A stretch of DNA of 64,000 nt. Source: Bacteroidaceae bacterium (GTDB lineage Bacteria > Bacteroidota > Bacteroidia > Bacteroidales > Barnesiellaceae_A). Below the pieces are notes generated by a model, which did no database searches, was not told the origin of the DNA, and saw nothing but the letters and a program-made list of their open reading frames with translations. A program made the translations under genes and the position numbers. Below are positions 9,286 to 18,309 of the stretch, one piece after another. Location: positions 65,009-129,008 of the forward strand of contig JAFXJY010000019.1 in NCBI GenBank assembly GCA_017531985.1, read 5' to 3'. Each line of letters begins with the position of its first letter. The stretch's first letter is position 1.

Positions 9286-9325
9286 AATTTTAGGTTTTAA
9301 ATGATTGTGTTATTATTTGTTTTTT

Positions 9326-9760
9326 TTAATTATTTACAAGGTTGTTACACTTGGCACAATGGCCTATGCAATAAGTTTCGCTCATGTCCACCGTGACACC
9401 ATCGGGCATGGTCGGTATCCAGTGGGCCTCAACATTGACATCGAGAATAGCTCCACAGGAGCGACACCTGAAATGCACATGAGGATCCATGCATGCATCG
9501 AAACGGGCACTCTTCTCCTCGATGGTAATCAGCCTCACTACACCTCGCTCTACAAGCAGATTGAGCGTATTGTAGACTGTTGCTTTCGACAGTGTTGGAA
9601 TATCGGGATACAAGTCATTGAATATCATGTCGGCTGTGGGATGTGTCCGATGCGTCATCAGGTACTCCATCACCGCCATGCGTTGCAAGGATGGCTTAAT
9701 GCCGTGTAGTTGCAAACGTTCTTTGACTATATTTTTAATCACATCCATTTTTAGAATCAT
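9326..9760 (-). CDS. Fur family regulator, PerR-like
   Basis: 144 residues. DNA-binding metal-dependent repressor of the Fur superfamily. The N-terminal winged helix has the recognition helix in SKATVYNTLNLL; the middle has the metal-binding His-rich DPHVHFRC; the C-terminus has the structural zinc pairs CRSC and CAKC. Placement directly above reverse rubrerythrin points to peroxide sensing (PerR) rather than iron (Fur) or zinc (Zur), though the sequence alone does not settle it. The ATG at 9748 is an equally possible start. Confidence 0.85.
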   Translation of the reverse strand: MILKMDVIKNIVKERLQLHGIKPSLQRMAVMEYLMTHRTHPTADMIFNDLYPDIPTLSKATVYNTLNLLVERGVVRLITIEEKSARFDACMDPHVHFRCRSCGAILDVNVEAHWIPTMPDGVTVDMSETYCIGHCAKCNNLVNN

Positions 9761-9779
9761 TCCAATTCTGTTTTCGATG

Positions 9780-9810
9780 CAAATATATAATACATTTTAA
9801 TGCTTGTCAA
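9780..9810 (-). promoter_or_regulatory. Promoter and possible PerR-type operator
   Basis: Minus-strand TATATTTG at 9780-9787 and TTG at 9808-9810, spacing 20 bp. The spacer reads TTAAAAT, GT, ATTATAT, which is close to the two halves of a PerR box (TTATAAT/ATTATAA) with one extra spacer base, suggesting autoregulation. The operator call is tentative. Confidence 0.5.
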
Positions 9811-9932
9811 GAGTATTTACATTTTTTAACCAATATTTTTTAATGAAAATACAATTATACCACTATTCATCAATCATTTAGCCCTTTATAGCTAAACAAT
9901 AATTAAGAATAACGGAGGTGGATGAGAAAGAA

Positions 9933-11180
9933 CTACTCAAACTTGATGGACTGTGCCGGACGAATGAGGGCAACTATGTAAGAAGGACCAACGAGCATAA
10001 GCATTGACACAATCAGCGTTGCTGCATTGAGCAGTAATACATGCCACAGATTGAGTTCAATGGGTACATAGGGGATATAATAAGCATCGGGATTGAGACG
10101 AAGTAGGTGGAAATGCTTTTGCAACAGACACAACGACACACCAATGGCATTGCCCCACAACAGTCCTTTGCCTACGAGATAGAAAGCGACATGCAGGAAT
10201 GTGCTACGGATTGACCCATTGCTTGCACCCATTGCTTTCAAAGTACCTATCATTGAAGTATTTTCGAGGATGATTATCAGCAGACCCGATATCATGGTAA
10301 AGCCGGCTACTACCGACATGAGAATGAGAATAATCCACACGTTCATATCGAGCAGATCAAGCCAACCGAAAAAGACCGGATTGAGCGTTCGCACCGACTG
10401 TGTATAATAATGTGTGCCATAATCATCGGGAAAGAGCATGAGCTGGCGATAGAGTCGATAGCTGACCTCATCCACACGATCGAAGTCGTGCAGACGGAGT
10501 TCTATACCGCTATACCTATCGGCTTCCCACGCATTTAGCTGCTGCACCTGACGCACATCACCTATGACAAAGATATTGTCATACTCGGTAAGATCGGTAC
10601 GATAAATGCCATCGATTGTAAACTTGCGGGCTCGCACTTTTCCTTCATCAACAAAGTAGGCCAGCACACCATCGCCCACCGCCAATTGCAATTTCGATGC
10701 AATTATTTGCGACACAAGTATATGTGCCGAGGTGGTGGTATCGGAGAGTTGAGGCATATCGCCATCGACAAGATGCCGACGGTAGAAATCCCAATCATAA
10801 TCGGAGGCAACTCCCTTATAGACTACTCCCATGTAATGATTGTCAGTCTTGAAAATACCGGGCTTTGTGGCAAAGGGTTCGACACGTTCAATATCGGGAT
10901 CGTTGTGCAGAACGACACTCAATGAGTCGGAATACTGAATAGGAGGAGTCTCATAAGAGGTATTGCTCGAATAGGCCGAAATGCGAACATGCGAGCCGAA
11001 ACCAATCACCTTATTGCGTATCTCACTCTTGAAACCAACAACAATAGCAACAGCCAGTATCATCACAGCCAGTCCCATAGCTACACCCATAATGGCAAGC
11101 CTCACTGCCGGAGGAGATACCTCGTGCTGACTATCCTTGTCGAAATAGATGCGACGTGCTATAAACGATTCCCAACTCAT
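9933..11180 (-). CDS. LolC/LolE-type ABC permease (FtsX family)
   Basis: 415 residues from the ATG at 11180; an upstream ATG at 11219 adds 13 residues that lie outside the family's usual start (SWESFIARRI). Inner-membrane permease of the lipoprotein-releasing ABC transporter group, moving lipoproteins from the inner membrane towards the outer membrane. One N-terminal membrane span (about 30-50) is followed by a large periplasmic domain and three C-terminal spans, the typical FtsX/MacB-like layout. No ATPase gene is next to it, so the LolD partner must be elsewhere. Bacteroidota commonly have such solitary LolE-like permeases. Confidence 0.82.
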   Translation of the reverse strand: MSWESFIARRIYFDKDSQHEVSPPAVRLAIMGVAMGLAVMILAVAIVVGFKSEIRNKVIGFGSHVRISAYSSNTSYETPPIQYSDSLSVVLHNDPDIERVEPFATKPGIFKTDNHYMGVVYKGVASDYDWDFYRRHLVDGDMPQLSDTTTSAHILVSQIIASKLQLAVGDGVLAYFVDEGKVRARKFTIDGIYRTDLTEYDNIFVIGDVRQVQQLNAWEADRYSGIELRLHDFDRVDEVSYRLYRQLMLFPDDYGTHYYTQSVRTLNPVFFGWLDLLDMNVWIILILMSVVAGFTMISGLLIIILENTSMIGTLKAMGASNGSIRSTFLHVAFYLVGKGLLWGNAIGVSLCLLQKHFHLLRLNPDAYYIPYVPIELNLWHVLLLNAATLIVSMLMLVGPSYIVALIRPAQSIKFE

Positions 11181-11240
11181 AACAAGAGGCAAAGTTAAAG
11201 AAAAGTTTTCAGTTGACAATCCTTATTACACAAAATATAG

Positions 11241-11248
11241 TACCTTTG
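11241..11248 (+). promoter_or_regulatory. -7 promoter element for RNA methylase
   Basis: TACCTTTG fits the TAnnTTTG box, 23 bp before the ATG at 11272. The nearest TTG (11213-11215) is 25 bp upstream, longer than ideal. Confidence 0.5.
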
Positions 11249-11271
11249 CCACTACATAACACATAGCAATC

Positions 11272-12072
11272 ATGGCCATCATAGAGATAACATCGCTCAC
11301 ACATCCCGGAGTTGAACTATTTGCCACACTCACCGAGGCTCAACTACGCAACCGCATTGAACCCGACAAGGGCGTTTTCATTGCCGAGAGTCCCAAAGTT
11401 ATTCGCGTAGCTCTCGATGCCGGATACAAGCCCTTAGCTCTCATGTGCGAACAACGCCACATCACAGGCGATGCCGCCGATATAATAGCTCAATGCAATG
11501 AAATACCCGTCTACACAGGCAATCGCCAACTGCTGGCACAACTCACAGGCTACACGCTCACACGCGGAGTACTATGTGCCATGCACCGCCCTACCCCTCG
11601 CAGTGTAGCCGAAGTGTGTGCCAACGCTCATCGCATAGTAGTAATAGACGGTGTGGTAGACACCACCAACATTGGAGCCATATTCCGCTCGGCAGCAGCT
11701 TTGGGTATCGATGCAGTACTGCTCACCCCCACCTCATGCGACCCGCTCAATCGACGAGCCGTACGCGTATCGATGGGATCGGTATTTCTTGTTCCTTGGA
11801 CATGGATAGACTCCCCTCTGACATCGCTCCATTCATTAGGATTTAGCACCGCAGCTATGGCTCTGAGCGATAACTCCATCTCCATAGACCACCCTGCATT
11901 ACAACAAGAAGACAAACTTGCCATTATCATGGGAACAGAAGGCGATGGCCTCTCACACGAGGTCATCACAGAAGCCGACTACACGGTACGAATACCCATG
12001 TCACATCATGTCGACTCGCTCAATGTCGCTGCCGCAGCTGCTGTCGCCTTCTGGGAACTGAGAAGGAGATAA
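11272..12072 (+). CDS. TrmH/SpoU family RNA 2'-O-methyltransferase
   Basis: 266 residues. SPOUT-class enzyme that methylates a ribose 2'-OH in tRNA or rRNA using S-adenosylmethionine. The N-terminal 100 residues form the substrate-binding region. The C-terminal trefoil-knot domain carries the three SpoU motifs: TTNIGAIFRSAAALG near 128-142, IIMGTEGDGLS near 219-229 and IPMSHHVDSLNVAAAAAV near 242-259. Which RNA position is modified cannot be read from sequence. Its stop abuts a gene remnant on the opposite strand. Confidence 0.88.
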   Translation: MAIIEITSLTHPGVELFATLTEAQLRNRIEPDKGVFIAESPKVIRVALDAGYKPLALMCEQRHITGDAADIIAQCNEIPVYTGNRQLLAQLTGYTLTRGVLCAMHRPTPRSVAEVCANAHRIVVIDGVVDTTNIGAIFRSAAALGIDAVLLTPTSCDPLNRRAVRVSMGSVFLVPWTWIDSPLTSLHSLGFSTAAMALSDNSISIDHPALQQEDKLAIIMGTEGDGLSHEVITEADYTVRIPMSHHVDSLNVAAAAAVAFWELRRR

Positions 12073-12074
12073 AC

Positions 12075-12618
12075 CCCTAATGACGAGGCAGCCTGAGCTC
12101 TCGACTTTGCTTGGTTCTGTGTGATCCAAGGGCTGTATTGGCTGTCGGGGTTGGTGCCGGGGATGTCGGAGATGAGGTTGGCGAGGTGTTGTTGAAGTTG
12201 CTGGGGTGTCATAGTCGTTGTATGCTTCTCGCTCGGCAGCGATTTGGGCGTTACGACGATTTTGGTATTGGTTGATGTCGGCTATTTGCTTGTCGAGAGC
12301 GTCGATGGTAGCACGGGCTTCGTCATGTTGTTGAGAGATTTGTTGGTTGTACAGGGCTTCGGCACGTTTCATCTCGGGGTATGAGTTGTATCGCGAAGGG
12401 TCGAATGGCTTGTGCTTGGCGTTGAGTTTTCTCTGTGCGGCATCGCGTTGCTTGTTGAGTACTGCTTTACGCCAGTGAGCGTATTGGTCGGCATCTTCTA
12501 CACCGCGACGTTGTGAGATGGCCTCGATGGCCTCGGTGGGTGTGAGGGTGTCGATGTGTGTGTCGAAGTCGTCGTCGGAGAGTGTGTTGAGGTCGATGGC
12601 TTGGTTGGGGAAAAACAA
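12075..12618 (-). pseudogene. Remnant of an unrecognised gene next to tRNA-Asp
   Basis: About 180 codons of protein-like sequence on the minus strand. It is hydrophilic and Gln/Ala/Asp-rich, with helix-forming stretches such as ADQYAHWRKAVL and IDALDKQIADINQYQ. There is no ATG at its head: the frame runs straight out of the tRNA terminator through a TTG. Near 12212 the plausible continuation (QQLQQHLANLISDIPG) moves to another frame, while the first frame turns low-complexity and runs into the antisense of the RNA methylase. Truncated at both ends and frameshifted, it looks like the leftover of an element once inserted at the tRNA 3' side. Function unknown. Confidence 0.55.
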
Positions 12619-12648
12619 AAAAACTCCGAGAAAAATTTCTCAGAGTTT
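12611..12648 (-). terminator. tRNA-Asp terminator
   Basis: 13-bp near-perfect stem (12621-12633 with 12636-12648, AAACTC..GAGAAA) followed on the minus strand by a T-rich tract, directly below the tRNA. Confidence 0.8.
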
Positions 12649-12652
12649 CTTG

Positions 12653-12726
12653 CGGTGCGTACGGGACTCGAACCCGTGACCCCATGCGTGACAGGCATGT
12701 ATTCTAACCAACTGAACTAACGCACC
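12653..12726 (-). tRNA. tRNA-Asp (anticodon GTC)
   Basis: Complete cloverleaf: acceptor GGTGCGT pairs with ACGCACC; D arm contains AGTTCAGTTGGTTAGA; anticodon stem CATGC/GCATG encloses the loop CTGTCAC with anticodon GTC; T arm is ACGGG TTCGAGT CCCGT. Discriminator base is G, as expected for Asp. CCA is not encoded. Confidence 0.97.
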
Positions 12727-13048
12727 ATTTCAAAAAATTGTTGTACAAAGCTCTTTTGCTTTTGCGAGTGCAAAGGTAATATATATTTTTATTCTACGCA
12801 ATATTTTGTCGATATTTTTTTAAACTTTTTTCTTCATTTCAATATAATCAACTAATTACAAGCTATTTAGAAAATCACAAAATATATTGAAGTACAATCC
12901 TCAACAATGTAAAATGTAGAATTATAAGAAAAATGGAGTGTATTAACACTCTTTTTTGTATCTTCGCAACGTAATTATGTATCGTTAATAAGCCAACGAC
13001 TATGGGTTACATAAATAATAAAAGGGAAATAATAACCTAATAAATATT
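12727..13048. other. AT-rich intergenic region
   Basis: No coding frame or stable hairpin seen. It holds the upstream regions of the tRNA (minus) and the C10 protease (plus). TATCTTCG at 12959-12966 is a one-mismatch -7 box for the protease, which would have a leader of about 75 nt. Confidence 0.5.
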
Positions 13049-15475
13049 ATGAAGAAGATTTTTACAACATGTATTCTTGCCGGAATGGTCGCATTGAGCG
13101 GTTCGGCTCGAGAAATCAGCGAAAACGAGGCTATGAGCATAGCACGAGAGTTTATGGGCTGTAATGTGGAACAACAAAGGGTTTCGAGCCGCACAGGTCA
13201 GCAGTTGTCTACGGCTTACACTGCACGCTGTGCAGAGAATGAGAATGTGCTGTATGTGTTCAATCGTGGCGAGAATGAGGGCTTTATTATCGTTTCGGGC
13301 GATGATGCAGTGGATCAACCAGTGTTGGGCTACTGCGATAGCGGAAACTTCGACTACGACAATATGCCTGCCGGCTTGCAATGGTGGATAGGTGAGTATG
13401 CCAACGAGATAGCTCAATCACGACGCCACGCTACAAGCGATGTAAGTGAGATACGTCAATCGCTTTTTAACAAGAATATGGGTCCGTTGGTAGAGGCACG
13501 ATGGAGCCAAGATGCTCCATATAATAATATGTGTCCTGAATATAGTGGTGCGACACGCAGTTCAACAGGCTGTGTGGCTACGGCTATGGCTCAGATTATG
13601 TATCACCACAAGTATCCTATTAATGGTGTGGGCAGCAAGGATGTACAGAATGGTGCATCGATAGAGACCATCGACTTTGCCAATACTACTTATGAGTGGG
13701 ACGTAATGACACCGCTGTATAGCTCGCTAAGTACCGAGGCCGAATGTAATGCAGTTGCCACACTGATGTACCATGTAGGACGTTCGGTCGACATGATGTA
13801 TGGTGCAGCAAGTGGTGCAGTATCGGCCGAGGCTGCACCGGCTTTGGCTCGTTATTTCAACTATGACAAGAGTATCGTGCATCGTGATCGCAATTATTAC
13901 ACCATAGATGAATGGGAAAGATTTATCATCGAAGATATTGATAATGGTCGTCCCATCTTGTACCACGGACAATCGAACGATGGCGGACATGCCTTTGTAC
14001 TGGATGGATATAACAGCGATGGATATGTACACATCAACTGGGGATGGAACGGCATGAGCAACGGCTACTTCCTGCTGCACGCTCTCACCCCCGAGAAACA
14101 AGGTATAGGAGGCTTCTCGGGCGGCTACAACAACGGTCAAGGTGCTATCTTCGGTATACAACCCAATCGAGGTGGCACTGCCACTAACGAAATTACAGCC
14201 GAGAGCATCTACATCGAGAAGGGAACTTATAACCTCGGCGACAAAATATCGACAGTGGTTACTTCATTGGCCAACGCCTACTGGAATAATGTACAATGCA
14301 AGATAGGTTACATGCTGCATGATGAGAATGGCGAGGTTACAGTTATAGAAAGCAACGATTACAGTTTCAGCGGTAGCAGCTCAAAGGGTACTATCAATGT
14401 ACCACTCACCCTGCCCACGACACTTGCCGATGGAGAGTACAAGTTATACCTTTCCAACACTACAAGCGGTGGTGCATGGAAGCATGTGGCAATGAACGTA
14501 AATGCCAACCCCTACTACATTGTCACTGTCAATCAAGGTGCCGCCACCATCAGTAGCAACGAGGATGGCGAGATATGGGCAACATCGGTAGTGTGCAACG
14601 AAGATGCCATATACTCGGGATGCTTCTCTACATTTACCATCACCGTAAGCAATACGATGAATCACGAGTACTTCGGTTCGCTATATGTATCGATATATGA
14701 AAGCAAAGGAAAATTTGAACAACGCAAGAGTGATGCCATTGCCCTATCGGTTCCTGCCGGCAAGGAAGTGAAGATAGAGATTCCCATCAAAATAGAAGTA
14801 AGCAAGGGCAACTACTGTATCTTCATCACCGATGGCAAGAAGAACAAATACAGTGACTCATATCCCATTACCGTTGAACCCGAACCGGCAAAGGTCGATT
14901 TTGCCGTATCAAACTTCCGCATGGTGAAGGATGCCAAAGATTGGTTGCAAGTAGAATACACCATAACCAACAACGGAGAAGATTATACAGGTTATATGCG
15001 TCCTTGGGTTTTGTACAAGAACCAAGGCTCCACCTCATCCTACATTAATAGTGAAGAAATAACCATCAAGAGTGGCGAGTCGATGGACTTTGTACAAGAA
15101 TGGCAATTTAACGACGGAGTGGTAGGAGAAGACTACATCTGCTCATTGTGGTATTACAATGCTCGCATTGGCGGAGTGTCACAACTTGTTAACGAAATCC
15201 TTCACTTCACACTCAGCGAAGAGACTGCACTCGACCGTATAGAGACTGTACAAGCAAGCCTCTACCCCAACCCTACTGATGAATTTATCAACATTACCAC
15301 TACACACGACATCAACAACGTCACCATATACAGCCTGCAAGGATGTGTCATAAGCAACATCAGAGGATGCGGAACATCTATGACCATCGATGTAAAAGAC
15401 TTATCACAAGGCACTTACATCGTCATAGTAGAAACAAAGGAAAACAACATAACAAAGAAAATAACCATTAAATAA
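13049..15475 (+). CDS. C10 family (streptopain-like) cysteine protease with T9SS sorting domain
   Basis: 808 residues. Secreted papain-fold protease, likely made as a zymogen. Signal peptide at 1-20; an inhibitory Spi-type prodomain at about 22-145; the catalytic domain with nucleophile Cys175 in SSTGCVATAMAQIM, His313 in GGHAFVLDGY and the supporting NWGWNG. About 370 residues of beta-sandwich repeats follow. The C-terminus (about 735-808) is a type A T9SS sorting domain (YPNPT, then VTIYSLQG, then GTYIVIVE and a basic end), so the protein is exported through the type IX system and probably attached to or released from the surface. An unknown lipoprotein follows 7 bp later. Confidence 0.92.
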   Translation: MKKIFTTCILAGMVALSGSAREISENEAMSIAREFMGCNVEQQRVSSRTGQQLSTAYTARCAENENVLYVFNRGENEGFIIVSGDDAVDQPVLGYCDSGNFDYDNMPAGLQWWIGEYANEIAQSRRHATSDVSEIRQSLFNKNMGPLVEARWSQDAPYNNMCPEYSGATRSSTGCVATAMAQIMYHHKYPINGVGSKDVQNGASIETIDFANTTYEWDVMTPLYSSLSTEAECNAVATLMYHVGRSVDMMYGAASGAVSAEAAPALARYFNYDKSIVHRDRNYYTIDEWERFIIEDIDNGRPILYHGQSNDGGHAFVLDGYNSDGYVHINWGWNGMSNGYFLLHALTPEKQGIGGFSGGYNNGQGAIFGIQPNRGGTATNEITAESIYIEKGTYNLGDKISTVVTSLANAYWNNVQCKIGYMLHDENGEVTVIESNDYSFSGSSSKGTINVPLTLPTTLADGEYKLYLSNTTSGGAWKHVAMNVNANPYYIVTVNQGAATISSNEDGEIWATSVVCNEDAIYSGCFSTFTITVSNTMNHEYFGSLYVSIYESKGKFEQRKSDAIALSVPAGKEVKIEIPIKIEVSKGNYCIFITDGKKNKYSDSYPITVEPEPAKVDFAVSNFRMVKDAKDWLQVEYTITNNGEDYTGYMRPWVLYKNQGSTSSYINSEEITIKSGESMDFVQEWQFNDGVVGEDYICSLWYYNARIGGVSQLVNEILHFTLSEETALDRIETVQASLYPNPTDEFINITTTHDINNVTIYSLQGCVISNIRGCGTSMTIDVKDLSQGTYIVIVETKENNITKKITIK

Positions 15476-15482
15476 CAACGTC

Positions 15483-16022
15483 ATGAAACATTCAATCCTA
15501 ATCATTGCAGCCATGACAGCAATAATGACCATGAACAGTTGTCAATCGAGCAAAGATAATGCTGCGACACAAACAAGCAACGAAGAGAAAGCCATAGAAC
15601 GCACCGTCGACAATAGTCAACGAGCCATGCCTCGTGTGATAGTGTATAAGACCAAAGCCGATTATAGCAATCATGTTCCCGTCAACATGAATGACAACAA
15701 AAGCGAGATAGCCAGTTACCCCGATCCCGTCGATGTAAAACCGGTCAAGCATCCTACACAACTACAAGATGGTTATCTGTTGGACAACTTCGGGATAGGT
15801 CGCAATGTAGCCTACCTCGACTACACCTACGAAGAGTATGCAGCCCTACCCCAAGTCCCCGATATGGCAACACTTATGCAACACATCATCGAGCTTAATC
15901 CGCTCACCGAGTACTACATCAGTGGCGACAATCACCCTCGCGGTAGTGAAGGCCGATCTGTCGAGGCACTCAACCAAGCCATTGCCAACGGCATGGATGG
16001 CTTTAACAAGATAGAGTTGTAG
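15483..16022 (+). CDS. Lipoprotein of unknown function
   Basis: 179 residues with an N-terminal lipoprotein signal (hydrophobic stretch then MNSC, Cys at about 20), so it should be lipid-anchored in the envelope. The mature part has no motif I can assign; the C-terminal half (YTYEEYAAL, LNPLTEYYI) is acidic and aromatic. It follows the C10 protease by 7 bp and shares its terminator, so the two are very likely co-transcribed. In other Bacteroidota, C10 protease genes can sit next to small inhibitor lipoproteins, so an inhibitor or chaperone role is a fair guess, but the sequence does not prove it. Confidence 0.75.
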   Translation: MKHSILIIAAMTAIMTMNSCQSSKDNAATQTSNEEKAIERTVDNSQRAMPRVIVYKTKADYSNHVPVNMNDNKSEIASYPDPVDVKPVKHPTQLQDGYLLDNFGIGRNVAYLDYTYEEYAALPQVPDMATLMQHIIELNPLTEYYISGDNHPRGSEGRSVEALNQAIANGMDGFNKIEL

Positions 16023-16084
16023 AGAGGATAAAAGAAACACCTAAGGTGGCTTCTATACATAGGACTCACCTATAACACTTAAAA

Positions 16085-16136
16085 GTGGGTCGTATCAAGC
16101 TCTGTATTGAGTATGATACGACCCACCTTATTTTTT
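16085..16136 (+). terminator. Terminator of protease-lipoprotein operon
   Basis: Perfect 13-bp stem (16085-16097 with 16114-16126, GTGGGTCGTATCA) followed by TTATTTTTT. Strong intrinsic terminator. Confidence 0.9.
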
Positions 16137-16400
16137 CTTCCGTGATTCACAAGTTTCAAATTATAAATTCACATTTCCCGAAATGGAGTCTTGCCACACT
16201 CACTTCTACAAGTAGATGCGAAAACCTGAAATATAATCCCTGTATTCGACCTTGACCTAAACACAATAAGAGCGAATGTTAAATTATACAAAATTCATAT
16301 TTTCTATTACAATTCTAAAAAATTTTTATTAAAATTGCAGAAAGTTTAGAAACACACAAAAAACACAACAATCCCATAACAAAAGGAAGGAATACACATT

Positions 16401-18278
16401 ATGGAAACAGACTACGAAGCTCTGATTTATGTCACGGTACATGAATTATTCACCAATCTCGAAAAACGTTTTGATCACGAGAGCATGGAACGTATCCGTG
16501 CCGGATTTGCCTTTGCAAAGGAAGCACACAAAACACAAAAACGCAACAGTGGCGAACCCTACATTTTTCACCCCATTGCAGTTGCACGCATCATCGGTGA
16601 GGAACTCATGTTGGGAGCCGATACCATTATTGCAGCATTCTTACATGACGTAGTAGAAGACACCGATTACACCGCTGAGCATATTGAAGCCAGCTTCGGA
16701 CCCGATGTCAAAACACTTGTCATGGCTGTCACCAAAGACAAGACCAATAATGGAAACAACGACACCGTACAGGTGGGCAACTACAAACGCATCCTCGACT
16801 CTATTAATGACGACATACGAGCGTTGTTGATAAAATTGGCCGACCGCCTGCACAACATGCGTACCCTCAACAGCATGAAGCCGGTGAAACAGATGAAGAT
16901 AGCAGGTGAAACCGACTACTTCTACGCACCGATAGCCAATCGTCTGGGATTATATCACATCAAGACCGAGCTGGAAAATCTATCGTTCCAGTATCGCTGC
17001 CCTCGCGAATACGAGTTGATGGTAAAGATGATCAACGAAGAAAGCGAGCGTATCCGCACATCGCTCGAAAAGTTTGTTGACAAGGTAAACTCCACACTCC
17101 TATCATCCGGCATAGAGGCTCGCTGCGAAATCATACATCGCAAACCTTACAGCATATGGCGAAAGATGCAATCGAAGTGCTGCGACTTCTATCATGTCAA
17201 TGGCAAACACTACATCCGCATTATCTACCCCGATAGTCATGTAGGCAGCGACAAGGACGAAGCCTTGCGTATCTACTCATCGCTCACCGATGTCTTCAAC
17301 GAACAACCCGGCAGTGTAGCCAACTACATCAGCTCGCCCAAAGAGAACGGATACCGTAGTTTTCATGTAAACCTATTAAATGACGAAGGTCGCTGGGAAG
17401 AGGTACACATCTCATCGGAGCAGATGGTGAAGAACTCTCATCGTGGCTGTACAGCCGACCGCAGCGACAGCAATATAGAGGCTTGGATCGAGAAGTTCCG
17501 CTCTGTACTGAACGAAATCAAGGCTCACACCCATGAGATAGAGTACATGGATGGTGTCACCACATCGTTCTACAACGACGATATCAAGGTGTACATGCCG
17601 GGCGGTGGCAACGTAATATTGCCCAAGAATGCAACAGCACTCGATCTGGCCTTTCACTTGGGTCACAACGAAGGCTTACACGCACACTATGCACGCATCA
17701 ACGGTCGTCTCACATCGATAAAGACAGTACTACGTCGCGGTGATATTGTCTCAATAGGCACCAACAGCAAGGTTAAACCACAAAAGGACTGGTTGAATCA
17801 TGTATTGACATTCAATGCCAAGATTATGCTGACCGACTATTTCAAAAACGAAAAGAAGCCTCAGTTCAATCGTTGTCCCCTCTGCCATCCCATCCCCGGT
17901 GATGAGGTAATAGGCTACAAAGAGAATGATGGCACAAAAACAGTCCACAAACGCAATTGTCCCATAGCCATCCGCTTGTCGGCTCACTACGGCGACAACA
18001 TTTGCGAAGAGACCTACGAAGCCGATAAAGACTTTTTGTACCCGGTACGCATCAGAATGAGAGGAATAGATCGCTACCACTTGCTCAGCGACCTTATCAA
18101 GTGCATCACCGACGACTTGCAATTGTCGATGCGTGAACTTGCCACCGAAACCATCGACCATATTGCATCGTGTACCATCGACTTCGACATCCACTCCATG
18201 TCGGAACTGGATCGTGCCATGGAAAGCATTCGCTCCATAGAGGGAGTAGATGAAGTTTCGCGTATCGATATTGAGTAA
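16401..18278 (+). CDS. RelA/SpoT homologue with intact hydrolase but degenerate synthetase domain
   Basis: 625 residues. Long-RSH protein of (p)ppGpp metabolism. The HD hydrolase domain keeps its metal and catalytic set: His57 in FHPIAVA, His82-Asp83 in LHDVVEDTDY, Asp148 in ADRLHNMRTL. The synthetase region is recognisable (KPYSIWRKM, SPKENGYRSFH) but damaged. The Asp of the DLxAxRI motif is Gly268, EVQIR has become EVHIS (336 His, 338 Ser), and the AAHWxYK block is gone. TGS (about 390-450), Cys-rich CPLCHPIPGDEV and C-terminal ACT domains are kept. I infer a hydrolase-only enzyme that works beside the canonical Rel at 46925. The next gene starts 31 bp downstream. Confidence 0.85.
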   Translation: METDYEALIYVTVHELFTNLEKRFDHESMERIRAGFAFAKEAHKTQKRNSGEPYIFHPIAVARIIGEELMLGADTIIAAFLHDVVEDTDYTAEHIEASFGPDVKTLVMAVTKDKTNNGNNDTVQVGNYKRILDSINDDIRALLIKLADRLHNMRTLNSMKPVKQMKIAGETDYFYAPIANRLGLYHIKTELENLSFQYRCPREYELMVKMINEESERIRTSLEKFVDKVNSTLLSSGIEARCEIIHRKPYSIWRKMQSKCCDFYHVNGKHYIRIIYPDSHVGSDKDEALRIYSSLTDVFNEQPGSVANYISSPKENGYRSFHVNLLNDEGRWEEVHISSEQMVKNSHRGCTADRSDSNIEAWIEKFRSVLNEIKAHTHEIEYMDGVTTSFYNDDIKVYMPGGGNVILPKNATALDLAFHLGHNEGLHAHYARINGRLTSIKTVLRRGDIVSIGTNSKVKPQKDWLNHVLTFNAKIMLTDYFKNEKKPQFNRCPLCHPIPGDEVIGYKENDGTKTVHKRNCPIAIRLSAHYGDNICEETYEADKDFLYPVRIRMRGIDRYHLLSDLIKCITDDLQLSMRELATETIDHIASCTIDFDIHSMSELDRAMESIRSIEGVDEVSRIDIE

Positions 18279-18309
18279 TTTGCAATCACAAACGTAAAAG
18301 ACTAAAACA

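Noticed and set aside
12006-12212. Separate 68-codon gene on the minus strand
   Set aside because: The segment QQLQQHLANLISDIPG is better explained as the shifted continuation of the remnant at 12075-12618 than as an independent gene. It also runs antisense into the RNA methylase.
12001-12726. Intact prophage or integrative element at tRNA-Asp
   Set aside because: No integrase, no structural genes and no second copy of the tRNA 3' end (att duplication) were found in the window.
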